A model generated the notes under the pieces. The model was not told the DNA's origin and did not search any database. It worked only from the letters and a program-made list of their open reading frames with translations. Both the position numbers and the translations under genes were made by a program. This document shows, piece by piece, positions 1 to 11,368 of a stretch of DNA of 64,000 bases (its first letter is position 1; the number at the start of each line of letters is the position of its first letter). The DNA is from Alopecurus myosuroides (lineage: Eukaryota; Streptophyta; Magnoliopsida; Poales; Poaceae). Location: the NCBI GenBank assembly GCA_028641055.1, contig CM054062.1, positions 270,151,765 to 270,215,764 on the forward strand, written 5' to 3'.

Positions 1-619
1 ACGGAAGAAAGGGGTATGAAAGATGCTGCAACTGGCTGCGCTAACCAACTACAGAAACATACTACAACTACCGGCTAACAGAAAGGAGATAAGATCGAGG
101 ATTGTAACCAACTGAAAGATAACTTCAAACAAACCCATCCTGGATCTCGCCCCTTATCCAAAGAAGCGATCCGAGGATAACTCACACAGTTGTAATAATG
201 ATGGTTCAAATTATTGTGTCAATAAGCCTATTACTAGTCAAGTTATTAATCATGGGGTGTAACATGTTTGATCATTATGTTTAAGTTGTCCGGAGTACTT
301 GTTAGCCAGTACTTTCACCAAGTAATCCATAACCGCGGAAAACACGGCTTCTCGAGAAGATTATCCCTGCAGGGTTGCACCAATTTGGCCGTACACTCAT
401 GAATAACCCGCCAGATGGAAAGGCCCTTCCACCAAGCGGGGTACTCAACACAACCAACCATTCCTCGCATCAAGCCCAAAGCACCTTGGGCGCACGGCTA
501 ATCGAGCCCAGAAGAAAATGGACCCTCATAGCACTCTAAGAACGTGTCCCCCTATATGCCGACTACGAAAGTTCCACCCTGGCCTGGGCTCGCAAAAACA
601 TGCATGCGGCAAATGGAAA

Positions 620-870
620 ACACGAACTAAATGAGGCGATTTGGACGAGATGCGAATCAGGTCAAGTTGAGGGGGGCGCCCATACTCGCTTCCCAAATGC
701 GGGTAGTGCGCTCATCATGGATCAGTAGACAAGACCCTTTTCCTATTAGGGTCGACACTAGCAGGCTCCAAAACCTCTCATGGGCCTCCTGCCGGTGCCT
801 TATCATCAAATTTATTATTAATAGTAACATTAGCATGATTGATTGATTAAACATCGAGCCCCCACAACGT
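620..870 (-). repeat. 251-bp block identical in both LARD subfamilies
   Basis: This block is base-for-base identical to the reverse complement of 28829-29079 in LARD-2, and recurs at 6482-6732 and 34531-34781. Sequence just outside differs by about 3% on one side and more on the other, and the GC-rich LTR regions of the two subfamilies hardly align. A recognisable relative lies at about 54745-54835 in the old LTR. An incidental 71-residue open frame lies antisense to the LTR here; I do not call it a gene. Confidence 0.8.
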
Positions 871-2486
871 GATAGAAATAGTAACAGAAAGTAACGGGTA
901 ACAGACTCGAGCAAAAGCAACCTAAGCATGCTAGATAAGAACAGGCACAAGCAATGGCTGCAGGTATGGAGGTGAGGCAATATCAGGGTTCAGGGTATCA
1001 TGTGATGGGTTCGTAACAGAAACAACTACTACTAAGGCTAGCAGAAAAGAACAACGGAAGTATCGGTAACCGAGGTTGAAAGGAACACAGTGGTTCATGT
1101 GAGTGATAACTTGCCTGCAAAACCCAGTAGCCTGGTACTGAGTTAACTCCTTAGAAGGGGTGTCGTAAGTATCGTCGGTCTCAACGTCGTCGTATATCCG
1201 GGAAGAAGCAAACAAACATTGCAGAAAGATAAGCAATCAATACCATGGCATAGTGCACAAACATGGGATGATGCATGATAGTTTAATTGATGCATCCAAA
1301 AATAAACTAGTTGACAAGATAACATAACATGATTAAATGGACCCACATGCAATTGGATTACATATGAAAAGCCCATGCATTATGGTTGAATTAATTGTTT
1401 TACAACTAGTCATCATGTGTAGGTGAATTAGCATGATGCATGGATGAGGAAAACAGCAAAATAACAACAATAGAAGCAATTGGAAATAAGGTTTAGCAAG
1501 TTTGGAAATTCATTCATTAAGTTAGGAAATTTTGGTTACTTAAAGGTGTCACACAAGCATTTGTTGTTTTCATCATGTTAAATTGTTCAAAACAGATAAC
1601 AAAGTTTATATTTGAAAGAAAACAAGATTTTAGTTGGAATACATGTTTCACTTGTTGAAAAAGGATTTCAAATGAATTATTTAGGAATTAAACAAGTTAA
1701 ACAAGAATTAAATTGGAATTAATTCAAGTGTGGATGTTAATTGAATTTTATTTGATCAAAACATTAAACCAAGTTCATATTTGAAAAGGTTATGCTTTGA
1801 TGGTTTGAAAACATATTTTATATGTCCCAAAAGAATTTGTTTTGATCAAGTTATAAATTTAGCAATATTAAATGAATTAAATAAGATTTAAATTATTTAA
1901 CCAAGTTTAATTATTCAAATCATGAAACAAATTTTATATTTGGAAAGAGGGTTTAATTTTGCATGGAAAACATATTTCATTTGTGGAAATTGGATTTAAA
2001 ATGAGCAAGTTATTATTTTGGCAATTTTAAATGCATTAAACAAGAAACAGTTGTTTTCAGCAATTTAAATTATTCAAAACAGCAAACAAAATTTATATTT
2101 GGAAAGTACATGAAAAGTTGATTGGAAAACATATTTGGTTTGTGAAATTTGGAATTTTTATGAGCAAGTTATGAATTTTGCAAATTTAAGTGAATTTGAC
2201 AAGTTTTCAAATTTTGCACCAATTTAAAATATTTTAAACAGTGAACAAATTTTATATTTGGATAGAACATTTAATTTGGTATTGAAAACACATCAAAAAT
2301 GTTGGATTTGGAGTTAAAATGAATTTATTATGCCATTTACAAGAAATAGTGCAAATCTGCCATTTTTTAATGAACCAAGGACTTAGAATTAATTTTCCAG
2401 TGGCATAGAATAAGTACGAGGGGCCTAATGGTGATTTGCAGTTGTTCTAGGACTGAAGAAATAAAACAGAAAAAAGGCGTTTAATT

Positions 2487-2556
2487 GGCAGGGGGTGGGA
2501 TTCGAACCCACCCCCTCTGGCTTGTGCGCGTGGGACTCTAACCAGATGGGCTGGTG
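2487..2556 (-). other. tRNA-like (Pol III A/B box) module in LARD-1 3' LTR
   Basis: On the minus strand there is a perfect B box (GGTTCGAATCC) inside a paired T-arm, with stem GTGGG/CCCAC around 2494-2512. A-box-like CAGCCCATCTGG, about 10 of 12 consensus positions, lies 33 nt upstream, the spacing of a real tRNA. No proper acceptor stem is visible, so this is tRNA-derived and not a functional tRNA. Confidence 0.65.
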
Positions 2557-4167
2557 ATCTAGTTGTGTTAGGAAGGGGGGCTCGGGGGGTAAGTGTTGGG
2601 GTTTCGCGCAGTTTTTCTGAACTTCGTAACTGAATCGAACAGGAGCAGGGAGGTTCGATCCGCTGCAGCGGCTGCTCGCCGTGGAGGAAGGCCGCGGTGG
2701 CCGGAGGTGGAGGCGCGGTGTGGGGTGGAGCCAAGGGAGAGGGAGGAGGCGAGAGGAGGAAGGCGGAAGGGAGGCCTCACCTCGGCTGATCGGGAGCAGA
2801 AGGGGAGTCGGGTCGCTGCAGCAGGGAGCGGAGCAGCAGGCAGGGCGACGGCCGGAGAAACCTTCACGGCGGCGCCGCCTCGGGCAGTACCGGCCGGTGA
2901 GGCCTACAGCAACTTTGGAGAGGGAGAGGAGCCGGTTCCATTCCCGGGATCGGATCCTCCTCGAGGTGCCCAGGCTACCGGCGGCGATTGGATGAAGGTG
3001 GTCTCGGTGGTGATGATTCGATGGTTCAGGTTCAGAGAACAATGGACCAGCAGAGAGGATGTAGCTAGGGAGGACGGCGGCGATGGTAGGGAAAGAGGGC
3101 TAGGGATTAGGGCAGGGGGGTCTAGGGTTTATAGGGTGGCCAGGGGCCTGTACGGCGTGCCATCGGAAGGGCATGGAGTGATCGGAGGGCTCTACTGCAG
3201 TCGTACAGGTGACATCAGCCTGAGGAGGAAGAAAACGACAGTGAGGGAAGGGGTATCGGGCCAAGGAATAAACGGGCTGGGCTAGGAGATAAAAAGGATG
3301 GGCCATGCCCCTCTCCTTTGCCTTTTAAAAATTTGTTCTTATTGTTATATTTTTTTTGCATAGAACCAAAGGGAAGAAAAGAAGGCTTTTTAAGTTAATA
3401 GAAATTTTATAAAAATTAGTGTTAGCTAGTTAGGTTAGAAGAAAACAAATGCCAAGTTTGGGTTTTGCAGAAGATTAATTTTTAATTACTGTTTTGCAAT
3501 TTAAGTCAATATTTAAAAGAATGCTTCTTATTTGGTTTTTATTAAAAAAAAAATCAGCATGTTTATTAGGAGAACCCCAATGATTTAATTTGATTAAAAC
3601 ATTAGAATGGTTTGATATTTTCATGTCTTGGAAGTTGGTGATATTTGAAAGAATTTGATTTGAAATTGGAATATTTGGTTAATTGAAATAGAAACCACAA
3701 TTTGATAGGGTGAACCCTATCATTAGTTGGGTTTAGAATTATTGGACTGATTTTATAGTTTCCAAATGAGTTGTTGATGATGATTTTGCTTTGAATTTGG
3801 AAACAACTATTTGGATGTTGGTTTGGAACTCAAATGGAAAACAAATTGAATTTGAAAAGGGTTTGATTATTGGATGCATTTTTATAGAAATAAAACAATA
3901 GTTTGGAATCACACTTTAATGGAAACAAATAATTGTTTTATTTTGAAATATCTTTTTAGAAATTGTAACATCACAAGGATGAAACAAAAGGTTTGAAATT
4001 TGAGTTGAAATTCAAACAGGAAACAAAGGAAAACAAATGAAAACAGTGGAAAACAAATGCATCAATTTAGAAACAAAAGCAAACAACATGATGACATGAT
4101 GCAAAACTTAAGTAACAAGAAATCAAACATTCTAAATGGCTATTTTCAGACTTGGGATGTTACAAAA

Positions 4168-4180
4168 CGCCCCCCCTTGA
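4168..4180 (-). other. Polypurine tract of LARD-1
   Basis: Read on the minus strand this is a purine run (AAGGGGGGGC) ending three to four bases before the 3' LTR start. This is the expected plus-strand priming site for reverse transcription. Confidence 0.8.
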
Positions 4181-4189
4181 AGGAATCGC

Positions 4190-4275
4190 GCCCCGAGATT
4201 CCTACTGAGAAAAGAAAAGGTCCGGATACTTCTTGGGAAGATCCACTTGAGCTGTGACACGTGAAACACATCGTG
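4190..4275 (-). pseudogene. Remnant of the 3' end of a chromovirus-type pol in LARD-1
   Basis: Translating the minus strand gives a VFHVS-like tract (integrase C-terminal end, about 4250-4273), followed after a deletion by a tail resembling EDLxKxxPDLF and then a glycine-rich segment running into the polypurine tract. This order is typical of the end of Tekay/Del-like chromovirus polyproteins, where a chromodomain lies between the two motifs. Here the chromodomain body is missing. The LARD-2 copy is better preserved. The assignment is from memory of the family. Confidence 0.55.
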
Positions 4276-4524
4276 CACATTGGATAGACGTCAGGGAATT
4301 TGCAAACCACCGGAACATTTTCAAGTAAAGGGAGAGGTTTTTGTATCCAGGGTGTATAGCTGGATAGAATTTGATTCATTTGGAGAATAGATTATCTGTA
4401 CTGAGGGTGGAACAGGGTTATTGACATCAATCCAACACCAAAAAAAATGAGATCAATGTCAGAATCAGCAACATGAGAGTAACGAGGAATATGTGGCCTC
4501 CCATTAGAATTGGATTGTTCTTAC

Positions 4525-4734
4525 TTATGTTGGAGTCAACACTTGAGATTTCGGAGAGTGAACGGTGATTTGATTGTTTAGTGGAACCAGAATTGGGTTG
4601 TATGTTGTGGAAAAGATTGTTGGCACAAAGGAATGTGATGCTCCGGTATCAAATAACACTTTAACTGGATAAGAGTTTACGAGGAAGTTTTGATTAGACG
4701 TCGGTAGAAGATTTGAAGTGGAAAACAACAACAA
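4525..4734 (-). pseudogene. Retroviral-type aspartic protease fragment in LARD-1
   Basis: A 69-residue minus-strand frame contains VKVLFDTGASHSFV, the D-T-G active-site loop of a Ty3/gypsy aspartic protease, at about residues 23-36. Only the first half of the protease is present; the flap and second half are not recognisable. The loop with a serine and histidine after it is typical of gypsy chromoviruses. It lies between the primer site (5196-5208) and the pol tail (4190-4275), so it marks what is left of gag-pol after a very large internal deletion. It is not expected to be functional. Confidence 0.75.
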
Positions 4735-5195
4735 GGTTTCAACGGACGAAAAGGATGTTGAGAAGAACAGGATAATGAAGCAACTCCGGGAAAAACGAGA
4801 ACAAAACTCCTGAGGTACTATGGAAAACCCATCCGGGCTTCTAGAGGATCAATATCTACTGCTTAAGGAATAGAGGATCTGTTTCCGGGGCTTACACGCC
4901 TCCGTTCTCAATCATGAGTAGGCAACATGATAAATCACATCACAACCACCTCCATTCCTATGGTCTAGTAGATATAACCATCCTAGAGAAACCAGAATTC
5001 GTGAAATCCTAACTTGAAAGTTTAGATGAGAAGGGAAAAATCAACGTTGCACTTCCTTACCAGAAAAGGGTGGGTGGGTGGGGAAAGAAGAAAAATGGCA
5101 GAATTCCTACTCTCACGTTTCATTTTTCCTATATAGCTACCAAATAGTTTCTAGACTCAACTGCGACCAGTAAAAAGGGATCCTACAGGCAGACA

Positions 5196-5208
5196 GGCTC
5201 TGATACCA
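5196..5208 (-). other. Primer-binding site of LARD-1 (tRNA-iMet type)
   Basis: On the minus strand the sequence is TGGTATCAGAGCC, the standard plant initiator-methionine tRNA primer complement. It starts two bases inside the 5' LTR boundary at 5211. Confidence 0.92.
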
Positions 5209-5778
5209 TTTGTCGCACCCTGATTTCTAGGGGATACTCACCGTACGAACTGGATAGCAGATGCTTGGATTATGGGGCATAACTGCTCCCACGTCCCAGC
5301 TTCCTGGTAGGCCTGCGCTTATGCGCGACAACACAAGCCCTGCTATTCCATCGTCGATGTAAACTATCCACTAGAGATCAAAGGCACTTCCGTCGACGTA
5401 CTTCAAACCATACACACATGGTACGTCAACGGCGTTGAACAAGTGATATCACAACAGATCTCTACGACACAAAAGATTGAAATAAGTGGCAATTGGCTCT
5501 CATTAGAGCAGAGATAGCAAATACAATCATTCAGAGGGCACATGCCCCAACAATACATCGTTACAATACAGCGGAAGCATTCAACATGTCTGAGTACAGA
5601 CAAGAACCAACTAGGCCTAAGAGGCCGGAAACAAACAGACGGAGCCCATCCACGAAGTCTCGGATCCTGCCCGGGTCCGCTATCTACTCGTCAGCAGTCT
5701 CGTCGTCATACTCCACGTAGTAGCCACCATGTAGATCCTCGGAAACGTCGTCTGCGTAAACCACAGCCCCAAAGGGGT

Positions 5779-5796
5779 CAGTACATAAACGTACTG
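5779..5796 (-). other. GTAC hairpin near the LTR 3' end (LARD-1)
   Basis: CAGTAC-ATAAAC-GTACTG is a perfect 6-bp inverted repeat with a 6-nt loop. Equivalent hairpins occur in LARD-2 (29762-29779, 35464-35481), the old LTR (53892-53909, one mismatch) and the solo LTR (60589-60612, 11-bp stem). Confidence 0.7.
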
Positions 5797-8349
5797 GCAA
5801 GCAAGACTCACAGTTCACCAAAGTGTAACCCGTCAACACCAAGCACAGATGCCTTGGGGTCAACGGAAGAAAGGGGTATGAAAGATGCTGCAACTGGCTG
5901 CGCTAACCAACTACAGAAACATACTACAACTACCGGCTAACAGAAAGGAGATAAGATCGAGGATTGTAACCAACTGAAAGATAACTTCAAACAAACCCAT
6001 CCTGGATCTCGCCCCTTATCCAAAGAAGCGATCCGAGGATAACTCACACAGTTGTAATAATGATGGTTCAAATTATTGTGTCAATAAGCCTATTACTAGT
6101 CAAGTTATTAATCATGGGGTGTAACATGTTTGATCATTATGTTTAAGTTGTCCGGAGTACTTGTTAGCCAGTACTTTCACCAAGTAATCCATAACCGCGG
6201 AAAACACGGCTTCTCGAGAAGATTATCCCTGCAGGGTTGCACCAATTTGGCCGTACACTCATGAATAACCCGCCAGATGGAAAGGCCCTTCCACCAAGCG
6301 GGGTACTCAACACAACCAACCATTCCTCGCATCAAGCCCAAAGCACCTTGGGCGCACGGCTAATCGAGCCCAGAAGAAAATGGACCCTCATAGCACTCTA
6401 AGAACGTGTCCCCCTATATGCCGACTACGAAAGTTCCACCCTGGCCTGGGCTCGCAAAAACATGCATGCGGCAAATGGAAAACACGAACTAAATGAGGCG
6501 ATTTGGACGAGATGCGAATCAGGTCAAGTTGAGGGGGGCGCCCATACTCGCTTCCCAAATGCGGGTAGTGCGCTCATCATGGATCAGTAGACAAGACCCT
6601 TTTCCTATTAGGGTCGACACTAGCAGGCTCCAAAACCTCTCATGGGCCTCCTGCCGGTGCCTTATCATCAAATTTATTATTAATAGTAACATTAGCATGA
6701 TTGATTGATTAAACATCGAGCCCCCACAACGTGATAGAAATAGTAACAGAAAGTAACGGGTAACAGACTCGAGCAAAAGCAACCTAAGCATGCTAGATAA
6801 GAACAGGCACAAGCAATGGCTGCAGGTATGGAGGTGAGGCAATATCAGGGTTCAGGGTATCATGTGATGGGTTCGTAACAGAAACAACTACTACTAAGGC
6901 TAGCAGAAAAGAACAACGGAAGTATCGGTAACCGAGGTTGAAAGGAACACAGTGGTTCATGTGAGTGATAACTTGCCTGCAAAACCCAGTAGCCTGGTAC
7001 TGAGTTAACTCCTTAGAAGGGGTGTCGTAAGTATCGTCGGTCTCAACGTCGTCGTATATCCGGGAAGAAGCAAACAAACATTGCAGAAAGATAAGCAATC
7101 AATACCATGGCATAGTGCACAAACATGGGATGATGCATGATAGTTTAATTGATGCATCCAAAAATAAACTAGTTGACAAGATAACATAACATGATTAAAT
7201 GGACCCACATGCAATTGGATTACATATGAAAAGCCCATGCATTATGGTTGAATTAATTGTTTTACAACTAGTCATCATGTGTAGGTGAATTAGCATGATG
7301 CATGGATGAGGAAAACAGCAAAATAACAACAATAGAAGCAATTGGAAATAAGGTTTAGCAAGTTTGGAAATTCATTCATTAAGTTAGGAAATTTTGGTTA
7401 CTTAAAGGTGTCACACAAGCATTTGTTGTTTTCATCATGTTAAATTGTTCAAAACAGATAACAAAGTTTATATTTGAAAGAAAACAAGATTTTAGTTGGA
7501 ATACATGTTTCACTTGTTGAAAAAGGATTTCAAATGAATTATTTAGGAATTAAACAAGTTAAACAAGAATTAAATTGGAATTAATTCAAGTGTGGATGTT
7601 AATTGAATTTTATTTGATCAAAACATTAAACCAAGTTCATATTTGAAAAGGTTATGCTTTGATGGTTTGAAAACATATTTTATATGTCCCAAAAGAATTT
7701 GTTTTGATCAAGTTATAAATTTAGCAATATTAAATGAATTAAATAAGATTTAAATTATTTAACCAAGTTTAATTATTCAAATCATGAAACAAATTTTATA
7801 TTTGGAAAGAGGGTTTAATTTTGCATGGAAAACATATTTCATTTGTGGAAATTAGATTTAAAATGAGCAAGTTATTATTTTGGCAATTTTAAATGCATTA
7901 AACAAGAAACAGTTGTTTTCAGCAATTTAAATTATTCAAAACAGCAAACAAAATTTATATTTGGAAAGTACATGAAAAGTTGATTGGAAAACATATTTGG
8001 TTTGTGAAATTTGGAATTTTTATGAGCAAGTTATGAATTTTGCAAATTTAAGTGAATTTGACAAGTTTTCAAATTTTGCACCAATTTAAAATATTTTAAA
8101 CAGTGAACAAATTTTATATTTGGATAGAACATTTAATTTGGTATTGAAAACACATCAAAAATGTTGGATTTGGAGTTAAAATGAATTTATTATGCCATTT
8201 ACAAGAAATAGTGCAAATCTGCCATTTTTTAATGAACCAAGGACTTAGAATTAATTTTCCAGTGGCATAGAATAAGTACCAGGGGCCTAATGGTGATTTG
8301 CAGTTGTTCTAGGACTGAAGAAATAAAACAGAAAAAAAGGTGTTTAATT

Positions 8350-8419
8350 GGCAGGGGGTGGGATTCGAACCCACCCCCTCTGGCTTGTGCGCGTGGGACT
8401 CTAACCAGATGGGCTGGTG
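8350..8419 (-). other. tRNA-like (Pol III A/B box) module in LARD-1 5' LTR
   Basis: Second copy of the module at 2487-2556, unchanged in the A box, B box and T-arm. It lies downstream of the LTR TATA box in the sense direction, so it should be part of the LTR transcript. Confidence 0.65.
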
Positions 8420-8990
8420 ATCTAGTTGTGTTAGGAAGGGGGGCTCGGGGGGTAAGTGTTGGGGTTTCGCGCAGTTTTTCTGAACTTCGTAACTGAATCG
8501 AACAGGAGCAGGGAGGTTCGATCCGCTGCAGCGGCTGCTCGCCGTGGAGGAAGGCCGCGGTGGCCGGAGGTGGAGGCGCGGTGTGGGGTGGAGCCAAGGG
8601 AGAGGGAGGAGGCGAGAGGAGGAAGGCGGAAGGGAGGCCTCACCTCGGCTGATCGGGAGCAGAAGGGGAGTCGGGTCGCTGCAGCAGGGAGCGGAGCAGC
8701 AGGCAGGGCGACGGCCGGAGAAACCTTCACGGCGGCGCCGCCTCGGGCAGTACCGGCCGGTGAGGCCTACAGCAACTTTGGAGAGGGAGAGGAGCCGGTT
8801 CCATTCCCGGGATCGGATCCTCCTCGAGGTGCCCAGGCTACCGGCGGCGATTGGATGAAGGTGGTCTCGGTGGTGATGATTCGATGGTTCAGGTTCAGAG
8901 AACAATGGACCAGCAGAGAGGATGTAGCTAGGGAGGACGGCGGCGATGGTAGGGAAAGAGGGCTAGGGATTAGGGCAGGGGGGTCTAGGG

Positions 8991-8996
8991 TTTATA
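8991..8996 (-). promoter_or_regulatory. TATA box of the LARD-1 5' LTR, overlapping a telo-box
   Basis: On the minus strand the sequence reads GGCCACCCTATAAACCCTA. TATAAA is directly followed by the plant telo-box AAACCCTA. The same 19 bases occur in LARD-2 (TATA at 26809-26814), although the surrounding GC-rich sequence has diverged strongly. This conservation supports a core promoter. The 3' LTR copy is at 3128-3133. Confidence 0.6.
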
Positions 8997-10026
8997 GGGT
9001 GGCCAGGGGCCTGTACGGCGTGCCATCGGAAGGGCATGGAGTGATCGGAGGGCTCTACTGCAGTCGTACAGGTGACATCAGCCTGAGGAGGAAGAAAACG
9101 ACAGTGAGGGAAGGGGTATCGGGCCAAGGAATAAACGGGCTGGGCTAGGAGATAAAAAGGATGGGCCATGCCCCTCTCCTTTGCCTTTTAAAAATTTGTT
9201 CTTATTGTTATATTTTTTTTGCATAGAACCAAAGGGAAGAAAAGAAGGCTTTTTAAGTTAATAGAAATTTTATAAAAATTAGTGTTAGCTAGTTAGGTTA
9301 GGAGAAAACAAATGCCAAGTTTGGGTTTTGCAGAAGATTAATTTTTAATTACTGTTTTGCAATTTAAGTCAATATTTAAAAGAATGCTTCTTATTTGGTT
9401 TTTATTAAAAAAAAATCAGCATGTTTATTAGGGGAACCCCAATGATTTAATTTGATTAAAACATTAGAATGGTTTGATATTTTCATGTCTTGGAAGTTGG
9501 TGATATTTGAAAGAATTTGATTTGAAATTGGAATATTTGGTTAATTGAAATAGAAACCACAATTTGATAGGGTGAACCCTATCATTAGTTGGGTTTAGAA
9601 TTATTGGACTGATTTTATAGTTTCCAAATGAGTTGTTGATGATGATTTTGCTTTGAATTTGGAAACAACTATTTGGATGTTGGTTTGGAACTCAAATGGA
9701 AAACAAATTGAATTTGAAAAGGGTTTGATTATTGGATGCATTTTTATAGAAATAAAACAATAGTTTGGAATCACACTTTAATGGAAACAAATAATTGTTT
9801 TATTTTGAAATATCTTTTTAGAAATTGTAACATCACAAGGATGAAACAAAAGGTTTGAAATTTGAGTTGAAATTCAAATAGGAAACAAAGGAAAACAAAT
9901 GAAAACAGTGGAAAACAAATGCATCAATTTAGAAACAAAAGCAAACAACATGATGACATGATGCAAAACTTAAGTAACAAGAAATCAAACATTCTAAATG
10001 GCTATTTTCAGACTTGGGATGTTACA

Positions 10027-10266
10027 TCCCCCTCCCAGTGGTTCTCCTGGCCTTATATAGGTGGCCAGATCTCAAACCGTCCCCGAGGGGGGTACAAACC
10101 CTAGGTCTAGGTTGGTTTACATGTTTCCTTCTTGACCCGCAAGGTTTTGCGGGTGGGCTTCAATTGGGCCTTCTAGAAATGTAGGTGGCACCTCCCTCTG
10201 GGCTTAGGTGTTGGGCCTTGGACCGGGTAGCCTCACGTGATAGGTCCGGGATTCATCCCCACGTCA
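10027..10266 (-). repeat. G2 3' LTR, truncated by LARD-1 insertion
   Basis: Matches 53302-53542 with about 14 differences in 241 bp. On the minus strand it begins TGACGTGGGG at 10266. About 240 bp of the LTR lies beyond LARD-1, outside the window. Confidence 0.88.
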
Positions 10267-10280
10267 GTAGCCCCCGAGTG
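10267..10280 (-). other. Polypurine tract of G2
   Basis: On the minus strand it reads CACTCGGGGGCTAC and abuts the LTR start TGACG. CTCGGGGGCTAC is a common polypurine tract in grass gypsy elements. Confidence 0.8.
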
Positions 10281-10904
10281 TTTACTCGATTGAGAATCTG
10301 TCGGGTGGACACTCAAAGTTCGTCTTGACTTCCTTCGATTGATCGTTTCAATCGCTTAATTCCGGAGGGTGCAGACCCTATGCGCGATGCGCTTCTCTAC
10401 TCGGGTATCGAGTGATAAATGTGCCTGTATACTGGCTGTTTTCGCAGAAGGATGTGGCTCAGTCGTTTGATTCTCCTGAAAGTTTAGGGCCAATTAATTG
10501 CAGCTAGGGCAAAAATGGTTCTGTCCTATGCAGACTCGAGACCTCCGACTTGAATCTGGCAAGGTGATCGTTGCGACTGGGCCGTGGAGGTCTTACCGAG
10601 TCGAACTAAACCTATAGGGGTAACCGGCGCGTCCGCTAGGATTTTTCTTCGTGTTGTTGACACGGAATTTTACCGAAGGACGCAGCTTGACTGTGATTCT
10701 AGGCCCACAAGAGAGATCTTTGGGTCTTACCTTCATACTCTAAAGAATACGAAATCCGGATGTGCCTAGTCGGCTGAAAGATCCAGTGTAGAGATGTGTA
10801 AATACATCGTGTGATAGAGTAGCGGGAGCCACATACTCGTGATTTTACCTTTGATTATCTCCTTGAGAATCTTCGAGTGAAGAGATCTCCTTTCCTTGTT
10901 GTAC

Positions 10905-11135
10905 TTATGAAAAAGAGATTTTTGCGTTTGTCATAAATTTGTCTTTGTCTTGCCCATACGAAAGAGTTTTCGTGTCTGGGTGCTTATGCGAAAGAGATGT
11001 CGCGCCTTGATATACCCATACGAAAGAAATTTCGTGTCAGGGAGATCATGCGAAAGAAATTTTGCGTTTTGATATGCCCATACGAAAGAATTTTCGTGTT
11101 AGGGAGCTTATGAGAAAGAAATTTTGCGTTGTGAT
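10905..11135. repeat. Degenerate tandem array of short hairpins
   Basis: About three and a half units of roughly 60 bp. Each holds two alternating stem-loops, one of the type ACGAAAG...TTTTCGT and one of the type GCGAAAG...TTTTGCG. It lies in the 3' untranslated part of G2 and about 230 bp upstream of the antisense gene start. It contains no open frame of note. Confidence 0.7.
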
Positions 11136-11291
11136 GAGGTACGTAGTGATGTCAATGCGCACTCGTCTGTTCTGACTCCTCCCGATGGGACGTGACGGAG
11201 CAAAGCAGAACATGCGGGCTCACCTTGTCAGCTTTTGACCGGAAACGATAGGCCGCGTCCGGTTTTTCCGCTAGCCACGCGCTGTAAATGC

Positions 11292-11316
11292 GCACGATCT
11301 TTTTTAAAGATCGTGC
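11292..11316. other. Perfect 11-bp stem-loop before the G2 antisense gene
   Basis: GCACGATCTTT / AAAGATCGTGC with a three-T loop. It ends 52 bp before the ATG at 11369, so it probably lies in the 5' leader. It could influence translation or act as an operator-like site; function is unknown. Confidence 0.6.
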
Positions 11317-11368
11317 CAGAGTAACCGTTTGCCGCTGCTTCATTTCCACTTCACGCGTGGCGGCCGCG

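Larger units (their letters stand above)
1..4164 (-). repeat. LARD-1 3' LTR (about 650 bp missing at window edge)
   Basis: Direct copy of 5863-10026. It ends at 4164 with the reverse complement of TGTAACATCC. From left to right it holds a conserved 251-bp block (620-870), an AT-rich stretch (about 1380-2440), a tRNA-like module (2487-2556), a GC-rich stretch (about 2580-3290) containing the TATA box (3128-3133 on the minus strand) and a second AT-rich stretch to the end. I see no protein-coding gene in it; the open frames in the GC-rich part have no recognisable domain. Confidence 0.92.
1..10026 (-). mobile_element. LARD-1: non-autonomous giant-LTR retrotransposon, left end outside window
   Basis: Positions 1-4164 and 5863-10026 are near-identical direct repeats at a constant offset of about 5862. 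They are the two LTRs of one element read on the minus strand. Each LTR starts TGTAACATCC and ends GTGCGACA when read on that strand. The interior is 4165-5210, only 1046 bp, with a tRNA-iMet primer site next to the 5' LTR and a C-rich (polypurine on the minus strand) tract next to the 3' LTR. In the overlapping 4164 bp I count about six substitutions and two single-base indels between LTRs, so insertion was recent. The right target-site copy should be TCCCC at 10027-10031; the left copy is outside the window. No RT or integrase core is present, so it must be mobilised in trans. The same family occurs as LARD-2. Confidence 0.93.
5211..10026 (-). repeat. LARD-1 5' LTR, complete, 4816 bp
   Basis: Complete LTR with TG...CA ends on the minus strand. 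It contains the GTAC hairpin (5779-5796), the conserved block (6482-6732), the tRNA-like module (8350-8419) and the TATA box (8991-8996). It matches 1-4164 almost perfectly. It is flanked on the right by the interrupted G2 LTR. Confidence 0.93.

Noticed and set aside
631..846. A conserved 71-residue protein (also 6493-6708, 28853-29068, 34555-34770)
   Set aside because: It is antisense to the LTR, lies inside a DNA block that is wholly identical including non-coding flanks, and has no recognisable domain. The conservation is at DNA level.
1..10026. A 5.86-kb tandem segmental duplication
   Set aside because: The repeated part has TG...CA ends, a primer site and a polypurine tract in the spacer; it is an LTR pair.
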